Shown here: positions 42,267 through 53,102 of the stretch, piece after piece
Numbering within the stretch: position 1 is the first letter of the stretch
Layout of the letters: each line of letters begins with the position of its first letter
From: Cylindrotheca closterium
Taxonomy: Eukaryota > Bacillariophyta > Bacillariophyceae > Bacillariales > Bacillariaceae
Length of the DNA: 64,000 nucleotides
Reading direction: 5' to 3'
Assembly (NCBI GenBank): GCA_933822405.4
Contig: CAKOGP040000113.1
Coordinates: forward strand, 570,036 to 634,035
Translations under genes and position numbers: made by a program
Notes under the pieces: model-generated
The model's input: the letters and a program-made list of their open reading frames with translations, nothing else
Told to the model about the DNA's origin: nothing
Databases searched by the model: none

Positions 42267-42863
42267 CTAGTAAGCGGATGCTCCTCCTCCTTCTCCACTC
42301 CGAAATGTGGAGGTGGTGGACCGCCGCGGTCGATTCCAGAAATGTCCATGCGGAAGATGGGGAGCTTGTTGCTGCTGGGCTACTACCGTCGATGTATCAT
42401 CACTATTACTAGTAGGATCGGCAGTAGCAGTCGTTCCAGATGTTTCTTCGGATGCACGCCGTTGTCGACGACGGGCCGAGGTTTGTCGTGGACCACCACC
42501 AATGATAGTGCTGTTGGAAGTGTTCTGAACAATTTTGTTCAATCGTTCAGCGTAAGCTTTCAGAGAAAATACAAGGAAGAATTGTTAGCATTCCATTATC
42601 ACAAGTCATAGCAGAAAAGGACTACTTTAGCAGTGAAACTGACATACCTTCTTCTGCTGCCTCCAGGGCTGTTAGACTTATTGAAAATAACGATAGTAGG
42701 GCGTAATGTTAGTCAGCGATTGGGAATAGGCAGTGATACTTGCTCTTGTTTTCAAAGTATGGACTCACCTAGATTCTGTTTCTTCTTCTCTATGAGGTAG
42801 CCATTGAGGTTCAATCACCTTGTGAAGAATATGCCTTGGGAGTTGGGCTGTGAAGGATGACAT
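42267..42863 (-). CDS. Small three-exon protein, unknown
   Basis: Exons 42863-42769, 42676-42648 and 42556-42267 give 137 residues. The 29-nt middle exon is very short. The splice sites are GT-AG and join to a continuous helix (LTALEAAEEAYAERLNKIV). The start is MSSFTAQLPRHILHKVIEPQW; the C-terminal half is low-complexity with Arg, Ser, Thr, Gln and Gly (e.g. TSARRRQRRASEE). No known family recognised. Support is the consistent frame across three exons. Confidence 0.55.
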
Positions 42864-42914
42864 TGTTGACTATTTTGTTGTGTTGTGTGCTCCTATTGCT
42901 CTGTCGATTTGCAT

Positions 42915-43124
42915 TCATTCATCATCAGCCGAAGTTCTTTTGATTGATTTGAAAAAGGAGTCGGTCTGGTCTTTGCGGTCGAAATAGTCGAATTCTTCTT
43001 CAGCCGAAGATCGCATCTTTCTCATGATCGGAGTCATCACGCAAGAAGACATCGCTGTCATTACTGCTGCCTGAACAAAGCCCAGCACAACCAAAGCAAT
43101 GAGATCCTTTGCCAATCTAGCCAT
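42915..43124 (-). CDS. Small single-pass membrane protein, unknown
   Basis: 69 residues from the ATG at 43124; an earlier in-frame ATG at 43202 would give 95. One hydrophobic segment (LIALVVLGFVQAAVMTAM) is followed by a basic then acidic hydrophilic tail (EEEFDYFDRKDQTDSFF). The stop is 51 bp upstream of the next minus-strand start. Its 5' end overlaps the start of the plus-strand transglutaminase-like gene, so only one of the two 5' ends may be fully coding. Confidence 0.4.
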   Translation of the reverse strand: MARLAKDLIALVVLGFVQAAVMTAMSSCVMTPIMRKMRSSAEEEFDYFDRKDQTDSFFKSIKRTSADDE

Positions 43125-44136
43125 GCATCTTGGATTTTCCTTGTTTGCTGTTGATGCTACGCAGCTTGATGATGATTGCCGCAGCAGCAATGCAACCCAC
43201 ATTGTCTGGAAGATAAGTCAAACAATGGCCACCATGCCCACTTTTGGACGCCGGAGGTCCCAAACCACCTTGACACAGCCCAAATGCGTGGTGCAACCTC
43301 GAAAACAGGCCGAACAAGAATGTTTGAAATATTTGCAAGACACCATTATGCCCTTTGATGTTCCTTTTTTCGAAACACTTGGTTTTGGCAGTCACGACGA
43401 CGATGTGGATGGTTTGGGCAATGGAATTGCCACAGTATCTGTCAAATTGGCATTAGACGCCAAGGCAATCTATCCATGGACTGACAGTCTGCCCAAAGAA
43501 ATATTCTACAATTACGTATTGAATTATGCCAATTTAAACGAAGCTCGAACCAACTGGAGGCCACTGTTGATTGACGCCATGAACTTTACCGAAAGTCCTC
43601 TATGGAAAAGTGGAAATGCCAACTTGTCGTCAGTGGTGACCTGGGTCAATACTCATTTGTGGACCCAATTGAGCCGTGATGGTAGTTCTCCCATTTATTT
43701 CAAGTCGGGCCAGACTCCCTTGATATTTGACCCAATGTCCGTGATTGCCTATGGATATGCCAGCTGTACGGGAACCTCCATTTTGTTTTCCAACGCACTG
43801 CGAGCACTGGGCATTCCAAGTCGCGTGGCTGGAACCCCCGCGTGGTATGGAAATGCGACGCAAGGAAATCACAATTGGGTAGAAGTTTATGACAATGGAA
43901 TCTGGAAATTCTTGGAACCGTCGCCCGCACTGGCACATGTGGATACCTTGGAGGCAGATCCTTGCCATCGATGGTTTTGTAACGCCGAACGATATCCGTC
44001 GTCGAAAGTATATGCGGCCACACTGTCCAAAGTGGTCAGCAGCTATTTTCCATTGGCGTGGGAGTGGCATTGCAAAGACATTCCAGCGGTGGATCGAACG
44101 CAGTATTACGCGGACATTTGCAGCTCGTGTGATTGA
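43099..44136 (+). CDS. Transglutaminase-like (papain-fold) secreted protein
   Basis: Single exon, 345 residues. A short hydrophobic leader is followed by a transglutaminase-core domain in the middle. The nucleophile Cys lies in GYASCTGTSILFSNALRAL, followed by GIPSRVAGTP. The catalytic His lies in GNHNWVEVYDNG. The third position, usually Asp in xDP, reads FLEPSP here, a Glu. Bacterial and protist members are often peptidases or amidases acting on peptides, so protein cross-linking should not be assumed. The start lies in a 26-bp overlap with a minus-strand gene; a second ATG at 43123 would nearly remove it. Confidence 0.78.
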   Translation: MRSFANLAMHLGFSLFAVDATQLDDDCRSSNATHIVWKISQTMATMPTFGRRRSQTTLTQPKCVVQPRKQAEQECLKYLQDTIMPFDVPFFETLGFGSHDDDVDGLGNGIATVSVKLALDAKAIYPWTDSLPKEIFYNYVLNYANLNEARTNWRPLLIDAMNFTESPLWKSGNANLSSVVTWVNTHLWTQLSRDGSSPIYFKSGQTPLIFDPMSVIAYGYASCTGTSILFSNALRALGIPSRVAGTPAWYGNATQGNHNWVEVYDNGIWKFLEPSPALAHVDTLEADPCHRWFCNAERYPSSKVYAATLSKVVSSYFPLAWEWHCKDIPAVDRTQYYADICSSCD

Positions 44137-44558
44137 TCCAAAGAGGTTCATTCCATAGTCAGGCTATGAATAGAATTTTCTTTCATTGCACAAATATCGT
44201 TGATAGACGTCGGTTTGACATCCAACATGCATTTGTTGACACCAATGCGGTCGTTTGCAGTAGCTTCCGTATTTCAAAATTTTCGCATGTCAAGAAGATG
44301 CGAACACAGGCGAAATCAAATTTCAAAATTGATATTTTCTCACACGTAAAAAGATACGTATACCGCTGCGTAACGGTGTCAACATCTAGTTCGGATTCCT
44401 GCACATTTCTACACAAACCTACTTGACAGGCGTTGGTATCTTTCATGATATTGGGAACCCTCGTCACCTCACACAAATGCAAATCAGAGATCCTTCTGTC
44501 ACGCATAATACGGGTTGCTACACGATTTAAACTCGTGTCAACAACAAACAAAACAACA
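44137..44558. other. Intergenic region, nothing recognised
   Basis: 422 bp between co-directional genes. Two copies of ATTTCAAAATT occur about 50 bp apart. No gene supported. Confidence 0.4.
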
Positions 44559-47129
44559 ATGAGTGACTTTCCTGCAAACGCAGATCCCATCCATGCCGTT
44601 TCGCTCGGCATTGCTGGCGGTGGTGCTGGATTGTTGATGACTGTTTGGCTCATGAAGAAGGTGCGTGAACAACTGGCAATGACTTGACTCGACGTCACAT
44701 CAATCAAATCTTGATTGTCTTCTCATACTGACCATGCTTTTCTTTTTCCCCTTGTGTCCTCCTCAATGAATGAATGAATGAATCCACGTTCTTTCACGCC
44801 ATTCTATGTCATACAAAAATTAATTCATGGATGAATGATCATTTGTTCTTTTCTTTTTGGATTCCAAATTGAACTATGAATCCTTAGCTCAAATTAGCAC
44901 CACGTGGCAATGAACTCATGAACAAAATTTCTGACCAAATCAAGTCTGGCGCCAGAGCCTTCCTCATGACTGAATACAAGTATCTCTCCTACTTCGTCTT
45001 TGTCGTCTTTATTGTACTACTGGCCTTGTACTCGGCCAAACCTCCTTCGGGCGACAAGACGGACGGAATCCGCTACGCAGGCTGTTTCTTGGTCGGTGCC
45101 ATTCTTTCCGCTGCTGCTGGATGGGGAGGCATGGCCGTTGCCACTGATGCCAATGTCCGAACTACCCAAGCTGCCGACAAGGAAGGCTTGGACAAGGCCT
45201 TGAGAGTTGCCTTTACAGGAGGTGCCGTAATGGGATTCACCGTAGTGGGTCTTGGCCTCATGGGCGTTTCCATCATGTTCTTCTTGTTGACTCTTGGTTA
45301 TGATGGCAAGGATGACGCTGAACGCATGAGACTTGCTGCTGATTCCCTTGCTGGATTCGGTTTTGGTGCATCTTCCATTGCTCTCTTTGCCCGTGTCGCT
45401 GGTGGAATTTACACCAAGGCCGCCGACGTTGGTGCCGATCTTGTCGGCAAGGTCGAAATGGACATTCCTGAAGACGATCCAAGAAACCCAGCTGTGATTG
45501 CCGATAATGTTGGTGACAACGTTGGTGATGTTGCAGGGATGGGTGCTGATCTATTCGAGTCCTTTGTTGGATCGATTATTGCTGCCGTCGCTCTCGCCGA
45601 CGGAGATTTGGTCAAAATTACTCTACCATTCTGGGTCGCTGGATGTGGAATCCTTGCCTCCATGATTGGATACTTTGCTGTTGGAACCAAAGAAGGTGCT
45701 TCCCAGAAGGAGCTCCTTTTCGCCCTTCACAAGGGAACCCTCGTCTCGTCTGCCCTTGTCATTGCTGCTTCCGCTGCCCTCTGTGGCACACTCTTTGAAG
45801 ACGACAAGACTAATGGATGGAAGATCTTTGGCTGCGTTGTCATTGGACTTGTTGCCGGTGTATTGATTGGTCAAGTCACTGAATACTTCACCTCTTACTC
45901 CTTCTGGCCAACCCGGTCCATCACTGAAGCTGGAATCACTGGCCCTGCCACTGTCATCATTCAAGGTTTGGGTATTGGTATGATCTCTTGCGTCTTCCCT
46001 GTCCTGATCATTGTCGTCACCATCCTTGCTTGTGATGCATTGGCCGAGGAATATGGAATTGCCATGGCTGCCGTCGGTATGTTGAGTACCTTGGGTGTCA
46101 CTTTGGCTACCGACGCATATGGTCCAATTGCCGACAATGCTGGTGGTATTGCCGAAATGGCCGAACTTGAAGAACGGGTTCGTGACACGACCGATGCCCT
46201 TGATGCTCTTGGTAACACTACAGCTGCCACTGGAAAGGGATTTGCAATTGGATCTGCTGTTTTGACTGCCCTTTCTCTCTTGGCTGCTTTCAAGACCAAG
46301 GCTGGAATTGGAACCGTCGATATTGGTGAACCAATCGTTCTGAGTGGTGCTCTCATTGGTGCTATGCTCCCATTCCTATTTGCTGCTTTGACCATGCTTT
46401 CTGTCCAAAAGGTGAGAAAATCGATTGCAGCTAACTTTCTGCTTTTGGTCATACAAAAGCTGACAATTCTGCTTTTACTTTTAGGCTGCTGGAGCTATCA
46501 TTATTGAAGTCCGCCGTCAATTTGCCGAGATTCCAGGACTCCGTGAGGGTACTGCCGAAGCGGATTCAGACAAGTGCGTGCAAATCTCAACTCAAAGTTC
46601 TGTTGAAGAAATGATCCTCCCTGGTCTTTATGCCGTTCTCGCTCCCATTACTGTTGGATTCCTCATTGGACCCAAGTGCTTGACTGGAATGTTGGCTGGC
46701 GCCATTGCCAGTGGCATGATGCTGGCCATTATGATGGCAAACGCCGGAGGAGCTTGGGATAACTCCAAGAAGTACATTGAAATCGAGGGTGCTTGTGGAG
46801 GCAAGGGAACTGAAATCCACAAGGCCTGCATCGTTGGAGACACTGTTGGAGATCCATTCAAGGATACCAGTGGACCGGCCCTCAACATCTTGATCAAGTT
46901 AATGAGTATTATTTCTCTCACTGTCGCTCCTTTGATGAAAGGTGATGATGGTCTTGCCTTTGCCGAATGGGAGCATTTTTACTGGGGATTCATCCCCCTA
47001 GCTGTTCTGATTATCGGAACCGTCCTTGTCTACCACTTGTTCTGGAAGAATGTTGCTGACATTGCCGCCGATCTTGGTGGAGAGAAGAAGGAAAGCCACC
47101 CTGAAGTAGAAGAGATCGAAACCGCCTAG
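44559..47129 (+). CDS. Membrane H+-translocating inorganic pyrophosphatase, K+-dependent type
   Basis: Exons 44559-44660, 44888-46411 and 46485-47129 give 756 residues. It hydrolyses PPi to pump protons into vacuole-like compartments. The catalytic signature is [12 protein letters not shown], followed by acidic [20 protein letters not shown]. The cation-selecting motif reads [10 protein letters not shown], with Ala where K+-independent enzymes carry Lys, so this is the K+-stimulated type I. About 15-16 membrane segments fit the family. The first exon encodes 34 residues with an N-terminal helix, and the frame is continuous across the 227-nt and 73-nt introns. Confidence 0.93.
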
Positions 47130-47222
47130 GAGACTAAGAGCCAGGATTCATCTCATATATGTTACCCTGAGTGTTCTTTCACTATCAAGTTCTTGGCTTA
47201 GCTTTGGTAGAAAATTGTAGTA

Positions 47223-47300
47223 GAACACCTTATGATGGATTTTTCCAGTTTCAATTTTGTAAGAACACCTTTTGACGAAATTTTCCAGTTTCAATTTTGT
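47223..47300. repeat. 40-bp tandem duplication in convergent 3' spacer
   Basis: GAACACCTT...TTTTCCAGTTTCAATTTTGT occurs twice (47223-47260 and 47263-47300) with few differences, in the spacer between the pyrophosphatase and DUF6824 genes. Probably a simple tandem duplication in the 3' UTR. Confidence 0.8.
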
Positions 47301-47422
47301 TTATAGCTTTGTTGGTCGATGAAAATGATTCCTTCCTCTACAACTACTTCAAATGTATTCGATATGGACCACTGAATATATACCGGAAGTTATAACTTAT
47401 ATTTTTGGCAATGACCATAATT

Positions 47423-49147
47423 CTATCGTGACGGAAATTGCCGTAGCTGGGTTTCAAATGGGTTTTCCTCCGTATCATCCAAGAGCGAGTCTTTTGCCGA
47501 GGCACTGCGCGTGCCAAAGCTTTGATTCTGAGTAAGTGAGCCCGGAGGTGCTGGCATGGCCATTGGCTGCGTTGGAGTACTGTCCATAAACATGGAAGTA
47601 ACTCCCGACTTGAGACTAGTGAGGAACTGTGACGGGGATCGGGCCATATTGAAGAGGGTGGAACTGATGCTACGCTGCAAATCTTGTTCTGGTGGCGGTG
47701 GGGCCTGGACTCCATCTTCCGGACCAGTTGAAGGAAAGAAAGGCGTCAGCCAATCGGAAATTTGAGCTGTTAAGCCTGAACGAGGCGGTGCAACCGCAAC
47801 GGCTTCGTTGTTCATCGGTGCACTGGTGTGTTGTGCAAAATTTTCAGTCATGTTTTGAGTCGCTACAAAGCCAAGATCACTGCTGCCTGTAGCGCTTCCA
47901 CCGATGCTATTCCGCTTAATCATTTCCATTTGTTGTCGAACTTGCATCTGGTCCATCGTAATGCTACTGCTTGTACTGCCGCTGTTTGGTAAGTTGTTTC
48001 GTCCTTGCCCTCCTCCTTGCGCAGCCTCGAGTGGCAGCGGCTCGAACACGTCTACCAACGAATTTCGTTGCTGTATCGGTAGTGGCTGCAACATTGCCGC
48101 TTGGTCATTGCCACTTGGGTCAGATACGTAGTACTGTTGCTGCTGCTGCTGCTGCTGCAATGGAAAGTTGCTAGCGTTATGATTGCTTGTCGCCATTTGC
48201 ATGTGATTGAATGTCTGTTGACTGCGATTCTTCATTTGCATGTTACTGGAATTGCCAAACATGAGGGATGACTGAGGTGCAGGTTTACTGCCAAAGATTC
48301 CAGTGTTGCTAAGGAAATTGAAGAACGAAGATTGGCGAGTCTGAAGAGCATCCAATGGTAAAGGGGCTTCTTCTTCTTGTCTTTGATCAGCTTTTTGACG
48401 CTTCAGAACTGGTTGCATTCCTTGAGGCGCAGGCGCTGCCATGGTATTGACATTCGGTTGAGCAGGAGTGGGAATGGGTGTCCCTCGACTCCACCAAGCT
48501 GGTTTCTGGAATTGTTCGGGCTCTTTCCGTTTTTTCGACGGTAGTGGCTCTGTTATTGTCTCAGCCTTAGTAGATGAGGATTCTGCCGACGACTCATTCA
48601 ACAAACCAGCCTGTCGCAGTGTTGCCTTAGTCAACAGATCTAAACTAGCATCCTGTGCTGCTGAAACAGCGGCTTCTCGGGCTGTTGTCGTCAATGCCCC
48701 ACTTTCTGGATTAGGATCTCTTTCTCTCAATGCTTGTGATGTTTTGTCTAGTGACCGTTTGTAAGTGATTTCTTTCCACCCACCGGTTGTCTTGTCTGCT
48801 TCTAAATAGCGACCTGGAGGATCTTGTCCTTGAACAGCTTTGACAACTGCTTTGGCCACTAATAATTTGGTGTGCTTTGGACATGTTTTATACAGCGCAC
48901 GGTTGCTTCTAACCAATCTCCGAAACCAAATGTTTCCCTTGTGCAAGTTTGTTCTTCCTCCTCTTCCACACAAGACATCCTACAGTTCATCAGACAACGT
49001 TTAAGCAGGGACAAGAACAAAATTTGGTCAGTCCAAACCAAAACACACAAGCCATTACGCCTTCTTTCCATCGTCGATTCATTCACATACATGTGGGTGT
49101 GGTTTGCTCACAAGGGCAAGAGGCTTCTTGTCGTCGCCAGGTTTCAT
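47423..49147 (-). CDS. DUF6824 (DVLCGRGG) diatom regulator-like protein
   Basis: Exons 49147-49112 and 48979-47423 give 530 residues. A 12-residue first exon joins directly to DVLCGRGGRTNLHKGN, so the hallmark starts right after the intron. The conserved block continues through WFRRLVRSNRALYK, then LVAKAVVKAVQGQDPPGRYL and GGWKEITYKRSLDKTSQALR (about 13-100). The rest is low-complexity and Gln/Ser/Pro-rich with a poly-Gln run. This domain is abundant in diatom genomes and often suggested to be regulatory or DNA-binding, which remains unproven. The first exon is a model: its ATG and GTGAGC donor fit, but other starts are possible. Confidence 0.78.
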
Positions 49148-49877
49148 GCTTCAGCAAAAGGTCACGCTGCTGTTATGGTATTGAAGTTTAAAAATGGCCC
49201 TCAGTAGGTAGGGTGAAACGAATAAAAATCTTTAGTCTTGTCTTTTGCGAAAAACAAAGAGTTGGCATAGTGTCTTAGAATAGTCTTAGACATGTGCGTT
49301 GTGGTAGTAGAGATGTCCCTGTGACCATGAGAAGTGTGACTGCATCGAACAATCATATGGCAAACAGGACTATTCAAGAACCTTCGGAACTGTGACTAAT
49401 TATTATGATCACTCGGACAAGTACCAGTACACGTATTAATACTACTGTAGTAGTCCTGCGATATTATCATCTACACAGTAGGTTTTGAGAAGCAATCGTA
49501 ATCAAGCACTCAGGTGACTACAGTAGCTACGATTTATGTACAATCTCAGAGAATCGCTGCGGTGGCATGCTCCTATGCTGCTCATTTGTCTTCTTGCTTG
49601 ACATTCTTCCCTCAGTCACGACTAGCCTAGTGGTACTCCTCACGCTTGGGTGGGGGCTGAGAGTATCAAAAAGTCACATATGAGGAATACTCCGATGGGT
49701 GTCCCAGCCTCTTGAGGCAGTATCCACAGTCCATAGAGGGATTCTTTTCTCGCTTCAGCCTCTGTTGTTGCTAACAAGCGGGGCGGAAACTGTCTGAGGT
49801 TGGCTTTTGGTCTGTTGTGTTTGGCGGGACACAAACCATTGGCAATAGTACATGTTCCGCTTGCTTCAAAAACAAAT
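49148..49877. other. Intergenic region, no gene recognised
   Basis: 730 bp. A minus-strand open frame at 49640-49936 has no motifs and overlaps the SET gene's 3' end, so it was not called. A GTAC/CTACTGTAG-rich patch lies at 49420-49470. Confidence 0.4.
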
Positions 49878-51329
49878 TTATTGCTGCAAAGAGTACGATA
49901 GTCTCGATGCCGTGTCTTGATTCGAAATTTCATCAATGTGTCGGAGCACTTTCATGACTGTCGTTCTCATGTACAGATTGAACTCCATAATCAACCGCAA
50001 GTGTTCGTGTCCTTCAAGATCTTCTTGGCTGAAGAATAACGGTGGAAATTGAGAGTCCAAGACTGACTGAAAGTGTTGTTTGGCGCTAGTGGCGACCACT
50101 CCTTCCCATTTTTGCATTGCTTCTTCCAGCAGAGTATCAACTGACAAGTCTGATTCTAGAAGCTCATTTTCTTCGGCCAGCTTGATGCTCTGGAGCAAGG
50201 GTTGATCATATTGATGAAGGACAGTGTATAAGAAGAGTTTCCATGTCTCCCCCGATACTGCACCATTTCGTGTCGAAACCACAAGCTCTTGTACGTCAAC
50301 CATTGGCCAATCAAACATTTGATCTACCAAACTCTCAGTAAGAACATGAGCCCCCATATAAGGCGTAGAGTAATCGACATATCCACAATTGACTAAAGGG
50401 CGGGCAAGATTGTCGCCCATGGTGCAAGGCATGCATAATTTCTCATTTGCAAGTACACCTTGTGTCAAAACAACTTGAAGCGCCGATTCTGGATCACCTC
50501 GGATGAATGGCCGTATGTTACCACTCCCCTTGTCACGACCAAGGCGTTCCGCAAATGGAACAATCTTGAGCTGTCGTCCGTTGGAGCTCTTCCAACTGCG
50601 GGCACAAACAATGGAAAATACGCGCTTCAATGTAAATTCCAAGTCTTCTTGTCCTTCGAGCCACGGTCGAAATGACGGTGAAAATGTCCCCCCCTCGTCT
50701 TCAAAGAAACCGTACTGTAGTAATTGAACAACATGAGAACATAGGTCCCATTGATCCATATGTATCTGAAGAGCTTCAGGCGCCATTTGTTGGACATGAC
50801 TTCGTTCCACATCATCCCAAAATACCCCTGTTTTGAACTTTTTCGGCAGAGACTGGAGCCACGGGTACCAGTTGGAACTCTCTTGCTTACTCATCTCTTC
50901 CAGAAGTCTTATCATCAAGAGACAAAGTGCGCCGTCAGCCTTGCCCACAAGATCCTCAACCCAATCTTTGAGAGATGTCTTTTCGTAGTATCTGCTGCTC
51001 AAAATCATCGACCGTGGTACCTCCAACACACTATCTCCTTGCTGCCCTTCTTCTGAGGTCACAAATATCCCTTCTCTAATTGTCAGATGCTTGGAAAAGT
51101 GTATTCCTGATTGTTCTGCCCATGCGGCAAGCATCTCTTGTACGCCACTTTCCCATTCGAATGTTGCAACGGCATGATCATCCTCGTCATCATCAAAGAT
51201 CCTGAAGGAATCAAATACTTTTGTAGAATAAGAGCTCTCTGATGATCTCAAGCCCCTACACGTCTGGGTAAATGAATTGACTTGCGTGCGTATGCAGAAA
51301 AGGAAGACGACAACTCGCAATGTTGCCAT
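49878..51329 (-). CDS. SET-domain (Rubisco LSMT/SETD-like) protein with degenerate active site
   Basis: 483 residues from the ATG at 51329. That start gives a leader ending VNS/FTQT, fitting plastid targeting; the open frame runs slightly further up. The fold follows plant Rubisco large-subunit methyltransferase/SETD3-6 proteins: an early SET half (SMILSSRYYEKTSLKDW), the RVFSIVCARSW helix, then the region that normally reads ADxxNH. Here that region is IVPFAERLGRDKGSGN, with no NH pair, and the usual SYG is CTMGDN. The C-terminal substrate-binding half (WKLFLYTVLHQY, FNLYMRTTVMKVL) is kept. Methyl transfer is therefore doubtful. Confidence 0.72.
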   Translation of the reverse strand: MATLRVVVFLFCIRTQVNSFTQTCRGLRSSESSYSTKVFDSFRIFDDDEDDHAVATFEWESGVQEMLAAWAEQSGIHFSKHLTIREGIFVTSEEGQQGDSVLEVPRSMILSSRYYEKTSLKDWVEDLVGKADGALCLLMIRLLEEMSKQESSNWYPWLQSLPKKFKTGVFWDDVERSHVQQMAPEALQIHMDQWDLCSHVVQLLQYGFFEDEGGTFSPSFRPWLEGQEDLEFTLKRVFSIVCARSWKSSNGRQLKIVPFAERLGRDKGSGNIRPFIRGDPESALQVVLTQGVLANEKLCMPCTMGDNLARPLVNCGYVDYSTPYMGAHVLTESLVDQMFDWPMVDVQELVVSTRNGAVSGETWKLFLYTVLHQYDQPLLQSIKLAEENELLESDLSVDTLLEEAMQKWEGVVATSAKQHFQSVLDSQFPPLFFSQEDLEGHEHLRLIMEFNLYMRTTVMKVLRHIDEISNQDTASRLSYSLQQ

Positions 51330-51523
51330 CTTCGCAAAACCGAAATGTGACGTTTCTATTAGAAGCATAACCGAAATCAAAAATAACGGTCAACAGTCGT
51401 CCTTGCGTCGTGCGTGTGTGAGAATGGAAATTATGAGGTGGTCTACATTGTCCATCATCATCAAATATCTTCGAAACTAGAAGCGTTACGACTGCTGTGC
51501 ACTTTGTCTCAACGAAAAGAACC
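51330..51523. promoter_or_regulatory. Divergent promoter spacer
   Basis: 194 bp between the starts of the SET-like gene (minus) and the EF-Tu gene (plus). No specific element is identified. Confidence 0.35.
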
Positions 51524-52971
51524 ATGTTGTCTCGATTCGCAACCACATCTACTTCGGTTTTCTCTCGACTCAACAGTTCGCGACATGCCCTGAATTTGAG
51601 CCGTGGTCTCGCCGCCAACTTTGACCGAACCAAACCCCACGTCAACATTGGAACCATTGGTCATGTCGATCACGGAAAGACGACCTTGACCCAAGCTATC
51701 ACTAAGGTTTTGAGTGAGAAGGGATGGTCTAAATCCATGACTTACGAAGATATTGATCGTGCCCCAGAAGAGAAGGCTCGTAAGATTACCATCAACACGT
51801 CCCACATTGAATACGAGACTGCAAACCGTCACTACGGACACATTGATTGGTACGTTTTCTCAGACTGTGATGATGCTATTGAACAGATGCACGGAAGCAT
51901 ACTGTAGCAATCATAAACTTTGGATATTCAGCAGTTCAAAATGTGATACCACTGTGCAAAATTACATCATTTCTCACACTATCTCGTTTCTTGTTGGATT
52001 TTTTCCTCGAATCTTTCAAATACAGTCCAGGCCACGCTGATTACGTCAAGAACATGATTACAGGAGCTGCACAAATGGACGGCGGCATCTTGGTTGTTGC
52101 CGCTACTGACGGACCCATGCCTCAAACCCGTGAGCACATCTTGTTGGCCAAGCAAGTCGGAATCCCCAACTTGGTTGTTTTCATGAACAAGTGTGATTTG
52201 GTCGATGACGAAGAGTTGCTTGAACTCGTTGAGATGGAAGTTCGTGAATTGCTGAGCGAATACGGATACGATGGAGACGAAATTCCAATCATCCGTGGAT
52301 CTGCCTTGGCCGCCGCCGAAGGAAAGAACCCTGAAATGGGAGCTGACAGAATCTTGGAGCTCATGGACACTGTTGATGCAACCATCCCAGAACCTGAACG
52401 TGACATGGACAAGGACTTCTTGATGAGCATCGAAGATACTTTCAGTATTGCTGGACGTGGTACCGTCGTTACTGGACGTGTTGAGCAAGGTGTTGTCAAC
52501 GTTGGAGATGAATTGGATGTTGTTGGTTTCGATATGGACGCCAAGACTACTTGTACTGGAGTTGAGATGTTCCGCAAGCTTCTGGACAAGGGTATGGCTG
52601 GAGACAATATCGGGGCTTTGCTCCGTGGATTGAAGAGAGACGACGTCCGACGTGGTCAAGTTTTGGCCAAGCCTGGATCTATTGTCACCGGAACGAAGTT
52701 TGAAGCTGAAATTTATGCCCTCACAAAGGAAGAAGGTGGTCGCCACAAGCCATTCATGTCCAACTACCGCCCTCAATTTTTCCTTCGAACAGCCGATGTC
52801 ACTGGAGCCTTGCACCTCAAGGCCGGAACAGAGATGGTGATGCCGGGAGACAACACAACCGTCGATGTTGAATTGATCACACCAATTGCCCTGCAAGAAG
52901 GTTTGCGATTCAACATGAGAGAAGGAGGAATGACAGTTGGAACTGGAATTGTCACCAAGATCGTTGAGTAA
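51524..52971 (+). CDS. TUFM: Elongation factor Tu, mitochondrial
   Basis: Exons 51524-51849 and 52026-52971 give 423 residues. EF-Tu delivers aminoacyl-tRNA to the organelle ribosome. GTPase motifs: GHVDHGKTT (P-loop), the intron-split [11 protein letters not shown], and NKCD. A 38-residue leader rich in Arg, Ser and Ala without acids fits mitochondrial import; diatom plastid EF-Tu is normally plastid-encoded, so this copy is mitochondrial. Domains 2 and 3 are complete ([45 protein letters not shown]). The intron (176 nt) interrupts the Cys codon of DCPGH. Confidence 0.94.
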
Positions 52972-53102
52972 TTCAACTAATACACATGTAAACATTATTA
53001 GATTCTGGTTTCAGACTAAAGCATGGAAACTTTCGACGATTATTCCAGCAGACTACATGTCGGGATTCTTTTGTTTTCTGGTCGAAGGGTATTACTATAG
53101 AC

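Noticed and set aside
44183..44707. 174-residue minus-strand open frame covering pyrophosphatase exon 1
   Set aside because: No motif, and the plus-strand exon joins in frame to a complete pyrophosphatase.
49640..49936. 98-residue minus-strand open frame downstream of the SET-like gene
   Set aside because: Overlaps the SET gene's end in another frame and has no recognisable domain.
51979..52995. 338-residue minus-strand open frame opposite EF-Tu
   Set aside because: It is fully antisense to a well-conserved gene with biased codon use, which commonly leaves long antisense frames; no family motif.
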